Origin: Roseomonas genomospecies 6
Lineage (GTDB): Bacteria; Pseudomonadota; Alphaproteobacteria; Azospirillales; Azospirillaceae
DNA: 64,000 nt
Direction of reading: 5' to 3'
NCBI RefSeq assembly: GCF_008365375.1
Contig: NZ_QOKW01000011.1
Location: 123,490 to 187,489 of the forward strand
Below, piece after piece: positions 33,606 through 42,017 of the stretch. Below the pieces are notes generated by a model that was given only the letters and a program-made list of their open reading frames with translations, did not search any database and was not told where the DNA came from. The translations under genes and the position numbers were made by a program. Each line of letters opens with the position of its first letter. Positions within the stretch are counted from its first letter, which is position 1.

Positions 33606-33839
33606 ATGATCGAGCAAGCCACGCCGGCCAGCCCTGATCTTCTGGGTGGGGTCGCGGACATCCGCGCGGCGGACGCCGCGCCGAAGGCGGCGGGCCGCCT
33701 CGATCGCCCAGTGTTCGATCGCCCGGTGTTCGATCGCCCGGCGCTCGATCTCGGCCGGGCGGGCTGGGCCTTGCTGTGCACGGGCTGCGCCCTGGCGGCC
33801 TGGGGAGTGGCCTATGCGCTGATCCGCGCCGCCGTGTGA
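33606..33839 (+). CDS. small membrane protein with a DRPVF tandem repeat
   Basis: A 77-residue protein: a polar N-terminus, then DRPVFDRPVFDRPALD encoded by a 15-bp tandem repeat, then one transmembrane helix (WALLCTGCALAAWGVAYALI). AAGGAGA lies before the ATG. It sits 22 bp before the second beta-helix gene in the exopolysaccharide locus. No family was recognised; it may anchor or assist a neighbour, which is speculation. Confidence 0.6.
   Translation: MIEQATPASPDLLGGVADIRAADAAPKAAGRLDRPVFDRPVFDRPALDLGRAGWALLCTGCALAAWGVAYALIRAAV
33701..33750. repeat. 15-bp coding tandem repeat, three units plus a partial
   Basis: Units CGATCGCCCAGTGTT, CGATCGCCCGGTGTT and CGATCGCCCGGCGCT run from 33701 to 33745, followed by CGATC. 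Fifteen bases encode DRPVF, so copy-number change keeps the frame. Confidence 0.85.
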
Positions 33840-33861
33840 GACTGCGCCAAGAGCGAAAATC

Positions 33862-35073
33862 ATGGATCATCTGCCCCCGCCTTCCCCCGCCTTCGAGCGG
33901 CCCGCGCCGCAGACGCCGACGCAGCCGCTGTTCGTCGCCACGCGCGGGACCGACGCCGACGCGCCGGTCTTCTACGTCGATGCCACGGACGGCGACGACC
34001 GCCGGTCGGGCCGCGGCCCGAAAGAGGCGTGGAAGTCGCTGGACAAGGTGAACGCCACAGTCTTCGCGCCGGGAACGCGCGTGCTGTTCGAGCGGGGGGA
34101 GAGCTGGCGCGGCAGCCTTCTGGCCTCCTCCTCCGGCACGGCGGACCGGCCCATCACCTACGGCGCCTACGGCACGGGCGACGCTCCGGTGATCGACGCG
34201 CGGGGCGCCTCGGTCGCGGTCGGCCTGAACGGGCGGACGAACGTCGCCTTCGACGGTCTGACCATCACCGGGGCGGCGGATACCGGCCTTCTGCTCGGCC
34301 CGCGGGCGCGGAACATCACGGTGACGAACGTGACCGTCGCGGGTAATAGCGGGTCCGGCATCGTCGTGCAGGGCACTTCCGACGGGCTGCGGATCGACGG
34401 GTCGGCCATCACCGGCAACGGCGCCTATGGGATCGTGCATTACGCCGCGGACAACACCGATCAGACCATCACGCGCAACACCATCGCCGACAACGGCTGG
34501 CGCAAGGACGGCGGGGTCTATTCCGGCTGGAACGGGCGCATCCTGACCGGAGTCATCGCCCACAACCGGGTTTTCAACAACGGCATCAACGGCGGCGAGG
34601 GCCGGTCGCACGGTCTCTACCACGACCAGGGGCAGGCGGGCAGCGCGCTGAAGATCCACGACAACCTGATCCACGACAACCCGCGCGGCGCCGGCATCCT
34701 GGCGAAGTCCAGCACGGAGATCTACCGCAACGTCATCTACCGCAACGCCGACGCGGGCATCTCGCTCGGCCAGAACCGCGGGATCGACGTGACCTACCGG
34801 GTCTACGAGAACGAGTTCTACGACAACAACGGCGGCGTCCTTCAGCACCAGAAGGGCGGCGGCTCGATCACGCTGGAATTGCGGGACAATCTCTTCCACC
34901 GCAACGGCAAGCGGGCCGCCATCATCATCGCCGACCGCATCGACAAAACCGATACCGGCAACCGGATCAGCAACGATGCCAAGACCGGAAGCCGGGCCGG
35001 AAACACCGCGATCCAACAGACAGGAGGACCCGTGCAGGAGGCGTCCGGGCGGCATCCGGAACCCATGCGCTGA
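33862..35073 (+). CDS. right-handed beta-helix protein, paralogue without CBM domains
   Basis: A 403-residue protein closely similar, from residue about 35 on, to the C-terminal 400 residues of the 28446 protein: FYVDATDGDDRRSGRGPKEA, VYSGWNGRILTGVIAHNRVF, GRSHGLYHDQGQAGSALKIH and RGAGILAKSSTEIYRN are shared. The CBM60-like pair and Thr/Pro linker are absent. There is no signal peptide. The beta-helix probably acts on the same polymer class as its larger paralogue, as lyase, epimerase or hydrolase. The conserved DNGWR and SGWNGRIL stretches are candidates for the active face. Function is inferred from fold and context. Confidence 0.8.
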   Translation: MDHLPPPSPAFERPAPQTPTQPLFVATRGTDADAPVFYVDATDGDDRRSGRGPKEAWKSLDKVNATVFAPGTRVLFERGESWRGSLLASSSGTADRPITYGAYGTGDAPVIDARGASVAVGLNGRTNVAFDGLTITGAADTGLLLGPRARNITVTNVTVAGNSGSGIVVQGTSDGLRIDGSAITGNGAYGIVHYAADNTDQTITRNTIADNGWRKDGGVYSGWNGRILTGVIAHNRVFNNGINGGEGRSHGLYHDQGQAGSALKIHDNLIHDNPRGAGILAKSSTEIYRNVIYRNADAGISLGQNRGIDVTYRVYENEFYDNNGGVLQHQKGGGSITLELRDNLFHRNGKRAAIIIADRIDKTDTGNRISNDAKTGSRAGNTAIQQTGGPVQEASGRHPEPMR

Positions 35074-35144
35074 CCCCAACTCCGGTCCGCGGGCAAGCCG
35101 CGGGGCGGGCTTCGGTTCCGGCGCGTTCGAACAAGGGGGGGCAT

Positions 35145-36323
35145 GTGAGCATCAGCAGCAGCACCGTCGGTCAGTCCATCGCCGACCGGCTGAAGAAAAC
35201 CGTCTTCCGCTTCGAAGCCTCCGACACGGCGGAGCTTCGCGGATTCCAGCGGAAGATGTTCGGGGAGCGGGTCTGGCAGGTGGATGAATCCTACAACCGC
35301 TGGCTCTTCGACGAGGTTCCCGACCGGGACGCGGACGGGCCGCAGATCTGGGTCTGCAAGCGGCAGGGTCAGATCGTCGGCCAGCAATGCGGGATTCCCT
35401 TCCGTCTGAAGGCGGGGGAACGGGAGATCCCGGCCTCCTGGGCCAACAGCCTGATGGTCCTGCCGGAATGGCGGATGCGCGGCGCCTTCACGCCGCTGGC
35501 CGAGGCCCAACTCGACAGCCGTCCGCTGGCCATGGCCATCCATATTTCCGATTCCGCCTACAAGGCCTACACGAAGGCGGGCTGGATCGACATCGGCGCC
35601 CTGCCCGCCTACGTCTTCCCGCTCGACACCCGGCGCTGCCTGGAGGCGTCCTCGCTCCAGGGGCGCATGCGGACCATCGGGAGGATCGCCGGTCCGGCGC
35701 TGCATGGCGCCCGGGTCGCCGGCCATCTGCTGAGCCGGGCGACCGGCGCGCGGTTCGAGGAGATCGGGCGGTTCGACGGGCGGGCCGACGCGATTTGGCG
35801 CCGCGCCTCCTCCCACTACCCTCTGATCGCCTTGCGCGACCTGACGCACCTGCGCTGGCGCTACGACGCGATTCCCTGCGCCTCGGCCTATCGCCGGTTC
35901 ATGCTCACGCGCGGCGGCGAGCCGCTGGGCTATGTGGTCCTGCGCCGCGAGACCTGGCGCAAGGAGCCCTGCCTCGCCGTCGTGGATTACCTGTGCGAGC
36001 CGAAGTGGCTGTGGGTCCTGCTGAGCCACACGCTGCGCATCGCGGCGGCGGAGCGCGCGACCGCCCTCATCTGCCGCACGCTGAACGCGCGGGCGGAGCG
36101 GACCTTCCTCGCCATGGGCATGATGAAGGTGCCCGACCGCGTTGGCTTCCCGGTGCGGGTGATGGCGCATCCCGCGCCGGACGCCGGCGTTGACCGGGCG
36201 CAGTTCGCCGACCGCCGCAATTGGCTGCTGACCATGGGCGACGGCGACGCCAGCTTCCTGATGCACAACACGCTGCCCGAATCCGCCGGGCTGCAACCGG
36301 AAGGAGTCGCCGTCCAGGGGTGA
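35145..36323 (+). CDS. GNAT/FemAB-like acyltransferase of the exopolysaccharide locus
   Basis: A 392-residue protein. The N-terminal half reads as a GNAT fold (IWVCKRQGQIVGQQCGIPFR, NSLMVLPEWRMRGAFTPLAE, then YKAYTKAGWIDIG). The C-terminal half contains another acyltransferase-like unit (RGGEPLGYVVLRRETWR, FLAMGMMKVP). Proteins of this layout occur in polysaccharide clusters and probably acylate an amino sugar. It starts with GTG behind a GGGGGG run. The acetyl-CoA loop (normally Q/RxxGxG/A) is degenerate (PEWRMRGAF), so the donor is uncertain. Confidence 0.65.
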   Translation: MSISSSTVGQSIADRLKKTVFRFEASDTAELRGFQRKMFGERVWQVDESYNRWLFDEVPDRDADGPQIWVCKRQGQIVGQQCGIPFRLKAGEREIPASWANSLMVLPEWRMRGAFTPLAEAQLDSRPLAMAIHISDSAYKAYTKAGWIDIGALPAYVFPLDTRRCLEASSLQGRMRTIGRIAGPALHGARVAGHLLSRATGARFEEIGRFDGRADAIWRRASSHYPLIALRDLTHLRWRYDAIPCASAYRRFMLTRGGEPLGYVVLRRETWRKEPCLAVVDYLCEPKWLWVLLSHTLRIAAAERATALICRTLNARAERTFLAMGMMKVPDRVGFPVRVMAHPAPDAGVDRAQFADRRNWLLTMGDGDASFLMHNTLPESAGLQPEGVAVQG

Positions 36324-36727
36324 CCGGGATGCGAAGGGGCTGTCCGGCCACCGAAGCGCCGGCTTGGTTCCTTTCGTCTATTCTTCCCGTGGTTACTCAG
36401 AAGGGGTTGGCAAAGCATCATTCGGGATGGTCATCCCGAAAGTCTCACAAGAAAGTGCACGCGCTCCACTGACGGTAGTTCGGCCTTTTACGACGTTTAC
36501 GGCTTCCACTTTTTCTATCACGATTGCTGGGTGCTTACACAAATAAGCCTAACGTATTCGGTGAGAGGAAACGCCGATCGATCAGCACTATGAAAAGCAA
36601 AAGCCAAGGCCCGATGTCAGAACCGGACCTTGGCTTCGGTTTTGTGCCGGTACATCTGGTCTCTGTCATACAGCACGTAGAATAGTGAAACCTTTACGAG
36701 CAAGTGAGTCGGGAAAGGAGACGTCTT
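36324..36727. other. 404-bp gap with the promoter of the second exopolysaccharide operon
   Basis: No clear gene. The stretch is AT-richer than its surroundings (CGACGTTTACGGCTTCC, AATAAGCCTAACGTATTC). It includes the hairpin at 36601-36636 and a 31-codon open frame at 36590-36685 without a properly spaced ribosome-binding site. It lies upstream of six or seven tightly spaced genes (36728-45389), so it probably holds their main promoter and leader. Confidence 0.5.
36601..36636 (+). terminator. stem-loop in the leader of the nucleotide-sugar dehydrogenase operon
   Basis: AAGCCAAGGCCCG and CGGACCTTGGCTT pair over 13 positions with one mismatch around a ten-base loop, then CGGTTTTG. It could be an intrinsic terminator acting as an attenuator 92 bp before the dehydrogenase start, or end an unseen small RNA. 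It lies inside the 31-codon frame 36590-36685, an arrangement that would suit translation-coupled attenuation; that is speculative. Confidence 0.45.
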
Positions 36728-38122
36728 ATGTCGAGCAATGAGATTGCCGACCTGTTGGTGAGCGGGGGTTCGGTCGGCACGTCCGGCATTCCGGAGGCCC
36801 TGGCGGCGCTGGAGGCGAAGATCGCGGCGGGGACCGCGAGCGTCGGCGTCATCGGCCTGGGCTACGTCGGCCTGCCTTTGGCGCGGCTGTTCGCGCGGGC
36901 CGGTTTCTCGGTGACGGGCTTCGACATCGACCCGGAGAAGGTCGCCAGCCTCAACGGCGGCACCTCCTACATCGGCACCGTCTCGACGGACGAGGTCCGC
37001 GGGATGCTCGACGAGGGGCGCTTCACGGCCACGGCGAATTTCCAGACGCTGGCGGACATGGACGCCATCGTCATCTGCGTGCCGACGCCGCTGACGCGCA
37101 ACCGCGAACCGGACATGAGCTGCATTGAGGTCACCACCCGGCAGATCGCCCAGGTGCTGCGCCCTGGCCAGCTCATCGTCCTGGAATCGACCACCTACCC
37201 CGGCACGACGCGCGAGGTGGTGCGCCCGATCCTGGAGAAGACCGGCCTCAACAGCGGCACGGACTTTCTGCTGGCCTTCTCGCCGGAGCGTGAGGACCCC
37301 GGCAACGAGACATTCACCACCGCCCGCATCCCGAAGATCGTCGGCGGCGAGGACCCCAACGCGCTGCGCATCGCCTGCGCGATGTACGGGCGCGCGCTGG
37401 AGCGCGTGATCCCCGTCTCCTCGCTGGAGGCGGCGGAAGCGGTGAAGCTGACCGAGAACATCTTCCGCTGCGTCAACATCGCGCTCGTCAACGAGCTTAA
37501 GGTCGTCTACGACGCGATGGGTATCGACGTGTGGGAGGTCATCGAGGGCGCCAAGACGAAGCCCTTCGGCTACATGCCCTTCTACCCCGGCCCCGGCCTG
37601 GGCGGTCACTGCATCCCCATCGATCCCTTCTACCTGACCTGGAAGGCCCGCGAGTTCGACGTCGCCACCCGCTTCATCGAGCTGGCCGGCGAGATCAACA
37701 CCCGCATGCCGCATTACGTGGTCGAGCGGCTGTCCCAGGCCATGGACACCAAGCTGGGCCGCGCGCTGCGCGGGTCGCGCATCCTCATCCTCGGCGTCGC
37801 CTACAAGAAGAACATCGAGGACATGCGCGAAAGCCCGGCGCTGAAGATCATCGATCTTCTCCAGGACCGCGGCTGCGAGGTCTCCTACTACGACCCGCAC
37901 GTCCCGGAGCTTCCGGAAACGCGCCGTCTGGCCCGCATGGCCGGCACCCCGTCGGTCGCGCTGGAGGACATCCGCGAGGGCGCCTTCGACGCGGCGATCC
38001 TGTGCACCGACCACGACTCCTTCGACCTGAAGACCCTGCTGGACGGGCTGCCGCTGGTGGTCGACACCCGCAACGCCTTCGGCAAGGCCGGCATCGTGGA
38101 TGACAAGATCGTCAAGGGCTGA
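36728..38122 (+). CDS. nucleotide-sugar dehydrogenase (UDP-N-acetylglucosamine 6-dehydrogenase type)
   Basis: A 464-residue UDP-glucose/GDP-mannose dehydrogenase family enzyme making a UDP-uronate. It has the NAD motif VGVIGLGYVGLPLA (about 38-51), the catalytic region ESTTYPGTTREV, the lysine helix EAVKLTENIFRCVNIAL, and the catalytic cysteine in PGLGGHCIPIDPFYL (about 293). ILGVAYKKNIEDMRESPALK belongs to the C-terminal domain. SPEREDPGN and this pattern resemble WbpA/WbpO/TviB, which oxidise N-acetyl-hexosamines, rather than Ugd. AAAGGAG lies before the ATG. It supplies an acidic sugar to the exopolysaccharide. Confidence 0.9.
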   Translation: MSSNEIADLLVSGGSVGTSGIPEALAALEAKIAAGTASVGVIGLGYVGLPLARLFARAGFSVTGFDIDPEKVASLNGGTSYIGTVSTDEVRGMLDEGRFTATANFQTLADMDAIVICVPTPLTRNREPDMSCIEVTTRQIAQVLRPGQLIVLESTTYPGTTREVVRPILEKTGLNSGTDFLLAFSPEREDPGNETFTTARIPKIVGGEDPNALRIACAMYGRALERVIPVSSLEAAEAVKLTENIFRCVNIALVNELKVVYDAMGIDVWEVIEGAKTKPFGYMPFYPGPGLGGHCIPIDPFYLTWKAREFDVATRFIELAGEINTRMPHYVVERLSQAMDTKLGRALRGSRILILGVAYKKNIEDMRESPALKIIDLLQDRGCEVSYYDPHVPELPETRRLARMAGTPSVALEDIREGAFDAAILCTDHDSFDLKTLLDGLPLVVDTRNAFGKAGIVDDKIVKG

Positions 38123-38165
38123 TCGCCGGACCGGACCCTTTCCGACCAATCCTCAGGAGAATGGG

Positions 38166-40418
38166 ATGGCCGCGTACACTCACGTAGACGGAGCCCTGGG
38201 GTCCGAAGCCAGCACGCGGGAGGTCGCGCTCCGCGACCTCCTCCAGGTGCTGCGCCGGCGCCGGAGCACGATCATCGCCAGCGTCCTGTGCTGCACGGCT
38301 CTGGCCACCACCGGTGCCCTGCTCTTCGAGCCGCGGTTCACCAGCCAGGCCGTGCTCATCATCGACCCGCGCACGACCGCGGTCACGGACATCGACGCCG
38401 TGATCTCCAACCTGCCGCGCGAGGCGGCGGCAATCCGAACCGAAATCGACATGATCACCTCCAGCGCCACCGCCGCCAAGGTGGTGGACCGTCTGGGGCT
38501 GGTCCACGATCCGGATTTCAACGGCGCCATCGAGCGGCCTTCGGCCATCGACCGGGCGGTTGCCGGGATCAACGACACCTTCGGCTACGACCTGTCGCCG
38601 CTGCATCAGCAGATCACCGGCTACCTGACTTCCGCCGGGATCGGCGTGAAGGAGCCGACGACGCCGGACAAGGAGCGCGCCGCCGTCATCGCGGAGGTCC
38701 GCCGCGGCCTGTCCGCGACCAGCGACGCGCAGTCCTACACCATCGTCGTCTCCTTCAAGGCGAAGGAGGCGGAGAAGGCGGCGCGCATCGCCAACGCCTT
38801 CGTGGACGAGTACCTGCTCGACCAGTTGAACACCAAGCAGGAGGTCACCCAGCAGGCCAACAAGTGGCTGGAGGACCGCATCAACGAACTGCGCGCCCAG
38901 GTCGAGGTGTCGGACAAGGCGGTGCAGGACTATCGCGCGCAGCAGGGCCTCGTGCTCGGCGGGGCCGGCGGCGAAACCTTCCTGTCGCAGCAGTTGGCCG
39001 AACTGAACCGCGCCCTGGTCGTCGCCCAGACGGAACGGGGCCGGGCCGAGGCGCGGGCGCAGAACGCGCGGCTCGTCGCCCGCAGCCCGACCGAGGGCAA
39101 CGCGGCGGAGGTCCTGGGGTCGCCGCTGATCCAGCGGCTGGGCGAGGAGGAGTCGGCCATCGCGCGGCGGCTGGCCGAATACCGCACCCGCTACGGCGAC
39201 CAGCACCCGGCGGTGCAGGCCTACGTCACGCAGCTCACCAACCTGCGCCAGAAGCTTCGTGACGAAGCCACGAAGATCATGGCGGTCATCAACAACGAGG
39301 TCGAGATCGCCCGCGCCCGCGAGCGCGAGCTTGAGGCCCAGTTGAAGAAGCTGACCGCGGAGACCGCGGGCGAGCTGGGCGCCAACGTCCGTCTGGCCCA
39401 GTTGCAGCGCGAGGCCGACGCCAACCGCCGCGTCTATGAGGGTCTGCTCCAGCGGCTCGTCGAGACGCGGGAACAGGGCGACCTTCAGCAGCGCGACGCC
39501 CGCGTCGTGTCCAAGGCGGAACCGCCGCTGGAGCCGTCCACGCCGGGCAAGAAGCTGTTCGTCGGCGGCGGTCTGGCCGTGGGCCTGCTGATCGGCATGT
39601 TCCTGGCCTTCCTGCGCGACCATCTGAACAAGACCTTCCGCAACACCCAGCATGTCGAGGAGACGATCGGTGTGCCGGCCATCGGGCTGGTGCCGTCCCT
39701 GCCGCATCACAGGAACGCCAAGCCGGAGGATTACGTCCTCGACCGCCCGCGCTCGGAATACAGCGAGGCGGTGCGCGCCATCGGCGTGTCGCTCTACGCC
39801 CGCGGCGCCCTGAACACCGGCAGCGTGGTGATGGTCACCTCCGCGGTTCCGGGCGAGGGCAAGACCACCGTCTGCCTGACCCTGGCGCGCATGCTGGCCG
39901 CCTCGGGACGGCGGGTGCTTCTGCTGGAATGCGACCTGCGCTGCCCGCGCATCGGGAACGTGCTGGGCGACAACGCGCCGGGCGACCTGAGCGACCTGAT
40001 CGTCGGCAAGGCGGAGTGGAACGACGTGGTCCAGGTGGACGGGCGCACGGGACTGCACTACGTCGTCGGCCGCCCGCACTGCGACCACCCGCAGGAGCTT
40101 CTGGGGTCGGAGAAGCTGGCGAGCATCATCAAGTTCGCCTCGCTCGAATACGACTGCGTCATCCTCGACACCCCGCCGATGGCGGTCGTGGCGGACGCGG
40201 GCGTGCTGACCCGGTCGGCGACGGAATGCCTGTTCGTGGTGCGCTGGGAACAGACGCCGCGCGCCGTCGTCCAGCGGGCCATCGACCGGCTGACCGAGCT
40301 GGGCCGCGACGTGACCAGCGTCGTGCTGAGCCGGGTGGACCTGAAGAAGCTGGCCCGCACCGACGCGTCGGAAGAGGCCTACGGCATGAACGAGGCGCGT
40401 CGCTACTACACGCGCTGA
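38166..40418 (+). CDS. Wzz-type chain-length protein fused to a BY-kinase
   Basis: A 750-residue inner-membrane tyrosine autokinase controlling exopolysaccharide chain length. It has a Wzz domain with a first helix (STIIASVLCCTALATTGALL, about 36-56) and a periplasmic coiled coil (about 210-450). The second helix is KKLFVGGGLAVGLLIGMFLA (about 463-485). The cytoplasmic kinase has Walker A PGEGKTTVCLTLAR (about 560), Walker A' LLLECDLRCP (about 588) and Walker B CVILDTPPM (about 666). The tyrosine tail is short (EEAYGMNEARRYYTR). In Walker A' glutamate-cysteine-aspartate replaces the usual D-x-D, retaining the second aspartate. It lies 43 bp after the dehydrogenase. Confidence 0.93.
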   Translation: MAAYTHVDGALGSEASTREVALRDLLQVLRRRRSTIIASVLCCTALATTGALLFEPRFTSQAVLIIDPRTTAVTDIDAVISNLPREAAAIRTEIDMITSSATAAKVVDRLGLVHDPDFNGAIERPSAIDRAVAGINDTFGYDLSPLHQQITGYLTSAGIGVKEPTTPDKERAAVIAEVRRGLSATSDAQSYTIVVSFKAKEAEKAARIANAFVDEYLLDQLNTKQEVTQQANKWLEDRINELRAQVEVSDKAVQDYRAQQGLVLGGAGGETFLSQQLAELNRALVVAQTERGRAEARAQNARLVARSPTEGNAAEVLGSPLIQRLGEEESAIARRLAEYRTRYGDQHPAVQAYVTQLTNLRQKLRDEATKIMAVINNEVEIARARERELEAQLKKLTAETAGELGANVRLAQLQREADANRRVYEGLLQRLVETREQGDLQQRDARVVSKAEPPLEPSTPGKKLFVGGGLAVGLLIGMFLAFLRDHLNKTFRNTQHVEETIGVPAIGLVPSLPHHRNAKPEDYVLDRPRSEYSEAVRAIGVSLYARGALNTGSVVMVTSAVPGEGKTTVCLTLARMLAASGRRVLLLECDLRCPRIGNVLGDNAPGDLSDLIVGKAEWNDVVQVDGRTGLHYVVGRPHCDHPQELLGSEKLASIIKFASLEYDCVILDTPPMAVVADAGVLTRSATECLFVVRWEQTPRAVVQRAIDRLTELGRDVTSVVLSRVDLKKLARTDASEEAYGMNEARRYYTR

Positions 40419-40426
40419 CCGGCAAA

Positions 40427-40567
40427 TCCCCTCTCCCCTCCGGGGAGAGGGTTAGGGTGAGGGGGTTGCGCTTTTGCCGGACGTACCGCCACGCACATCC
40501 CCCTCACCCTCCCCACCGCTGACGCGGTGGGTCCCCTCCCTCTCCCCAGAGGGGCGAGGGGATAAAG
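40427..40567. repeat. GC-rich intergenic palindromic element
   Basis: The gap between the BY-kinase and polymerase genes holds CCCTCTCCCC/GGGGAGAGGG and GGGTGAGGGGG/CCCCCTCACCC inverted pairs plus ACCGCTGACGCGGTGG. Such CT/GA-rich mosaic palindromes are dispersed intergenic repeats in many alphaproteobacteria. It could attenuate or stabilise the transcript. A related element lies at 45406-45470. Confidence 0.6.
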
Positions 40568-40586
40568 GGTTCATCGGGGGAACAGG

Positions 40587-42017
40587 ATGAGTGCAACGCC
40601 ATTTCCGCGAAACCGAGCCGCGCTCGCGGCGGCGCCCGACGCGGACGCGCCGCCCGCCCGGCCACGGACGCCGCTCTTGCGCAGCGCGGCCGATCTCACG
40701 CCCAGCCTGTTCGATCAGGTGGTGTGCGCCATCGGCCTGATCCTGCTGTGGGACGCGCTGCTGTCGGTGCTGATGTCGGCACCCTCGCAGCGTTTCATCC
40801 TGCGCGCGGGCGGTGCGCCGGAATCCTCCGGCGACACCATCAAGCAGCTCATCTTCGCCGGCCTCTACGCCACCGCCCTGCTGCGGATCGTCATGCTGCA
40901 CGGTGTCCGGGCCTTCCGCTATCTCAGCATTCCCATGGCGCTCATGGTCGTGCTGGCCCTGGCGTCCAGCCAATGGTCGCATGATCCGTCGCTGACCATC
41001 CGCCGCAGCGTCGCGCTGATCGGCACCACCATCTTCGGCCTGTATGTCGGCCTGTCCTACGGCGAGGTGGCTCTGGCCCGGCTGATCCATCGGGCGGTCT
41101 TCGTGCTGGCGGTGCTGAGCGCGCTGCTTGCGGTCGGCCTGCCGAGCTACGGCCTGATGCCGGCGGAACAGGGATCGCAATGGCGCGGCGTCTTCTCCCA
41201 CAAGAACGGGTTGGGCGACGCCATGGCCTTCGGGCTGACCGCCGGTCTGTTCGTTCTGCGCTCCCGCCCGGTGACCGACACCATGGCGATGGTCTGGCGG
41301 CTCGGCACCTTCGCCATCATGGCCGGCTGTCTCGCCATGTCCGGCTCCGCCACGGCGCTGATCGTCGCCACGGCCGGCATGACGCTGGTCATGCTGGTCA
41401 CCCACCGGCAGGACGCCGGGTCGCTGGCGCTGGAACTGTACGGCGGCACCATGGTCATCATGCTGGCCGCCATCTTCGCGATCCTGAATCTGGAGAGCAT
41501 CGTCGCCCTGCTGGGCCGCGACATCACGCTGACCGGGCGCACGCTGATCTGGGAGTTCGCCTTCCGGATGATCGAGCAGCAGCCGGTGCTGGGCTATGGC
41601 TTCAGCGCCTTCTGGTCGGGTCTGGACGCGCCGGGCGCCCTGTTCTGGCGCACGTCGGGCCGCTTCGACATTCACGCCCACAACGGCTTCATCCAGACGA
41701 CGCTGGACGTCGGCCTTCTCGGCATCGGCCTCTTCCTGGTGGCCTATGTGATCTACCTGTCGCGGATCGCGCGGATCGTGCCGGTGGACCGCAGCGGCGC
41801 GGCGCGCTGGCACATCGTCTTCGCCATGATGCTGTTGCTGGCCAACATCGCGGAAAGCAGTCTTCTCGTGCAGAACGGCCTCCTCTGGTTCCTCTTCACC
41901 GCCTTCCAGACGCGGCTGGCCAAGACCGTGCACGCCCACGCCCTGACCCCGCGCCCGGCGCCGGGACGGCGTCCCAGGCTGCAGAACGGCATTCCGGTGG
42001 CGGAGCCGCGGTCATGA
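40587..42017 (+). CDS. O-antigen ligase / exopolysaccharide polymerase (ExoQ/Wzy-like) membrane protein
   Basis: A 476-residue protein with about ten transmembrane helices. The periplasmic loop contains SHKNGLGDAMAFGLTAGLF and later DIHAHNGFIQTTLDVGLLGI, hallmarks of the WaaL/Wzy family. The H-N-G-F-I-Q pattern is typical of ExoQ-type proteins. With a flippase and Wzz-kinase alongside, it most likely polymerises lipid-linked repeat units on the periplasmic face. Its stop codon overlaps the flippase start (ATGA). Confidence 0.88.
   Translation: MSATPFPRNRAALAAAPDADAPPARPRTPLLRSAADLTPSLFDQVVCAIGLILLWDALLSVLMSAPSQRFILRAGGAPESSGDTIKQLIFAGLYATALLRIVMLHGVRAFRYLSIPMALMVVLALASSQWSHDPSLTIRRSVALIGTTIFGLYVGLSYGEVALARLIHRAVFVLAVLSALLAVGLPSYGLMPAEQGSQWRGVFSHKNGLGDAMAFGLTAGLFVLRSRPVTDTMAMVWRLGTFAIMAGCLAMSGSATALIVATAGMTLVMLVTHRQDAGSLALELYGGTMVIMLAAIFAILNLESIVALLGRDITLTGRTLIWEFAFRMIEQQPVLGYGFSAFWSGLDAPGALFWRTSGRFDIHAHNGFIQTTLDVGLLGIGLFLVAYVIYLSRIARIVPVDRSGAARWHIVFAMMLLLANIAESSLLVQNGLLWFLFTAFQTRLAKTVHAHALTPRPAPGRRPRLQNGIPVAEPRS

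Noticed and set aside
36590..36685. 31-codon open frame treated as a gene
   Set aside because: The nearest purine-rich block is about 22 bases upstream and the sequence is explained by the hairpin; kept only as an attenuator idea.
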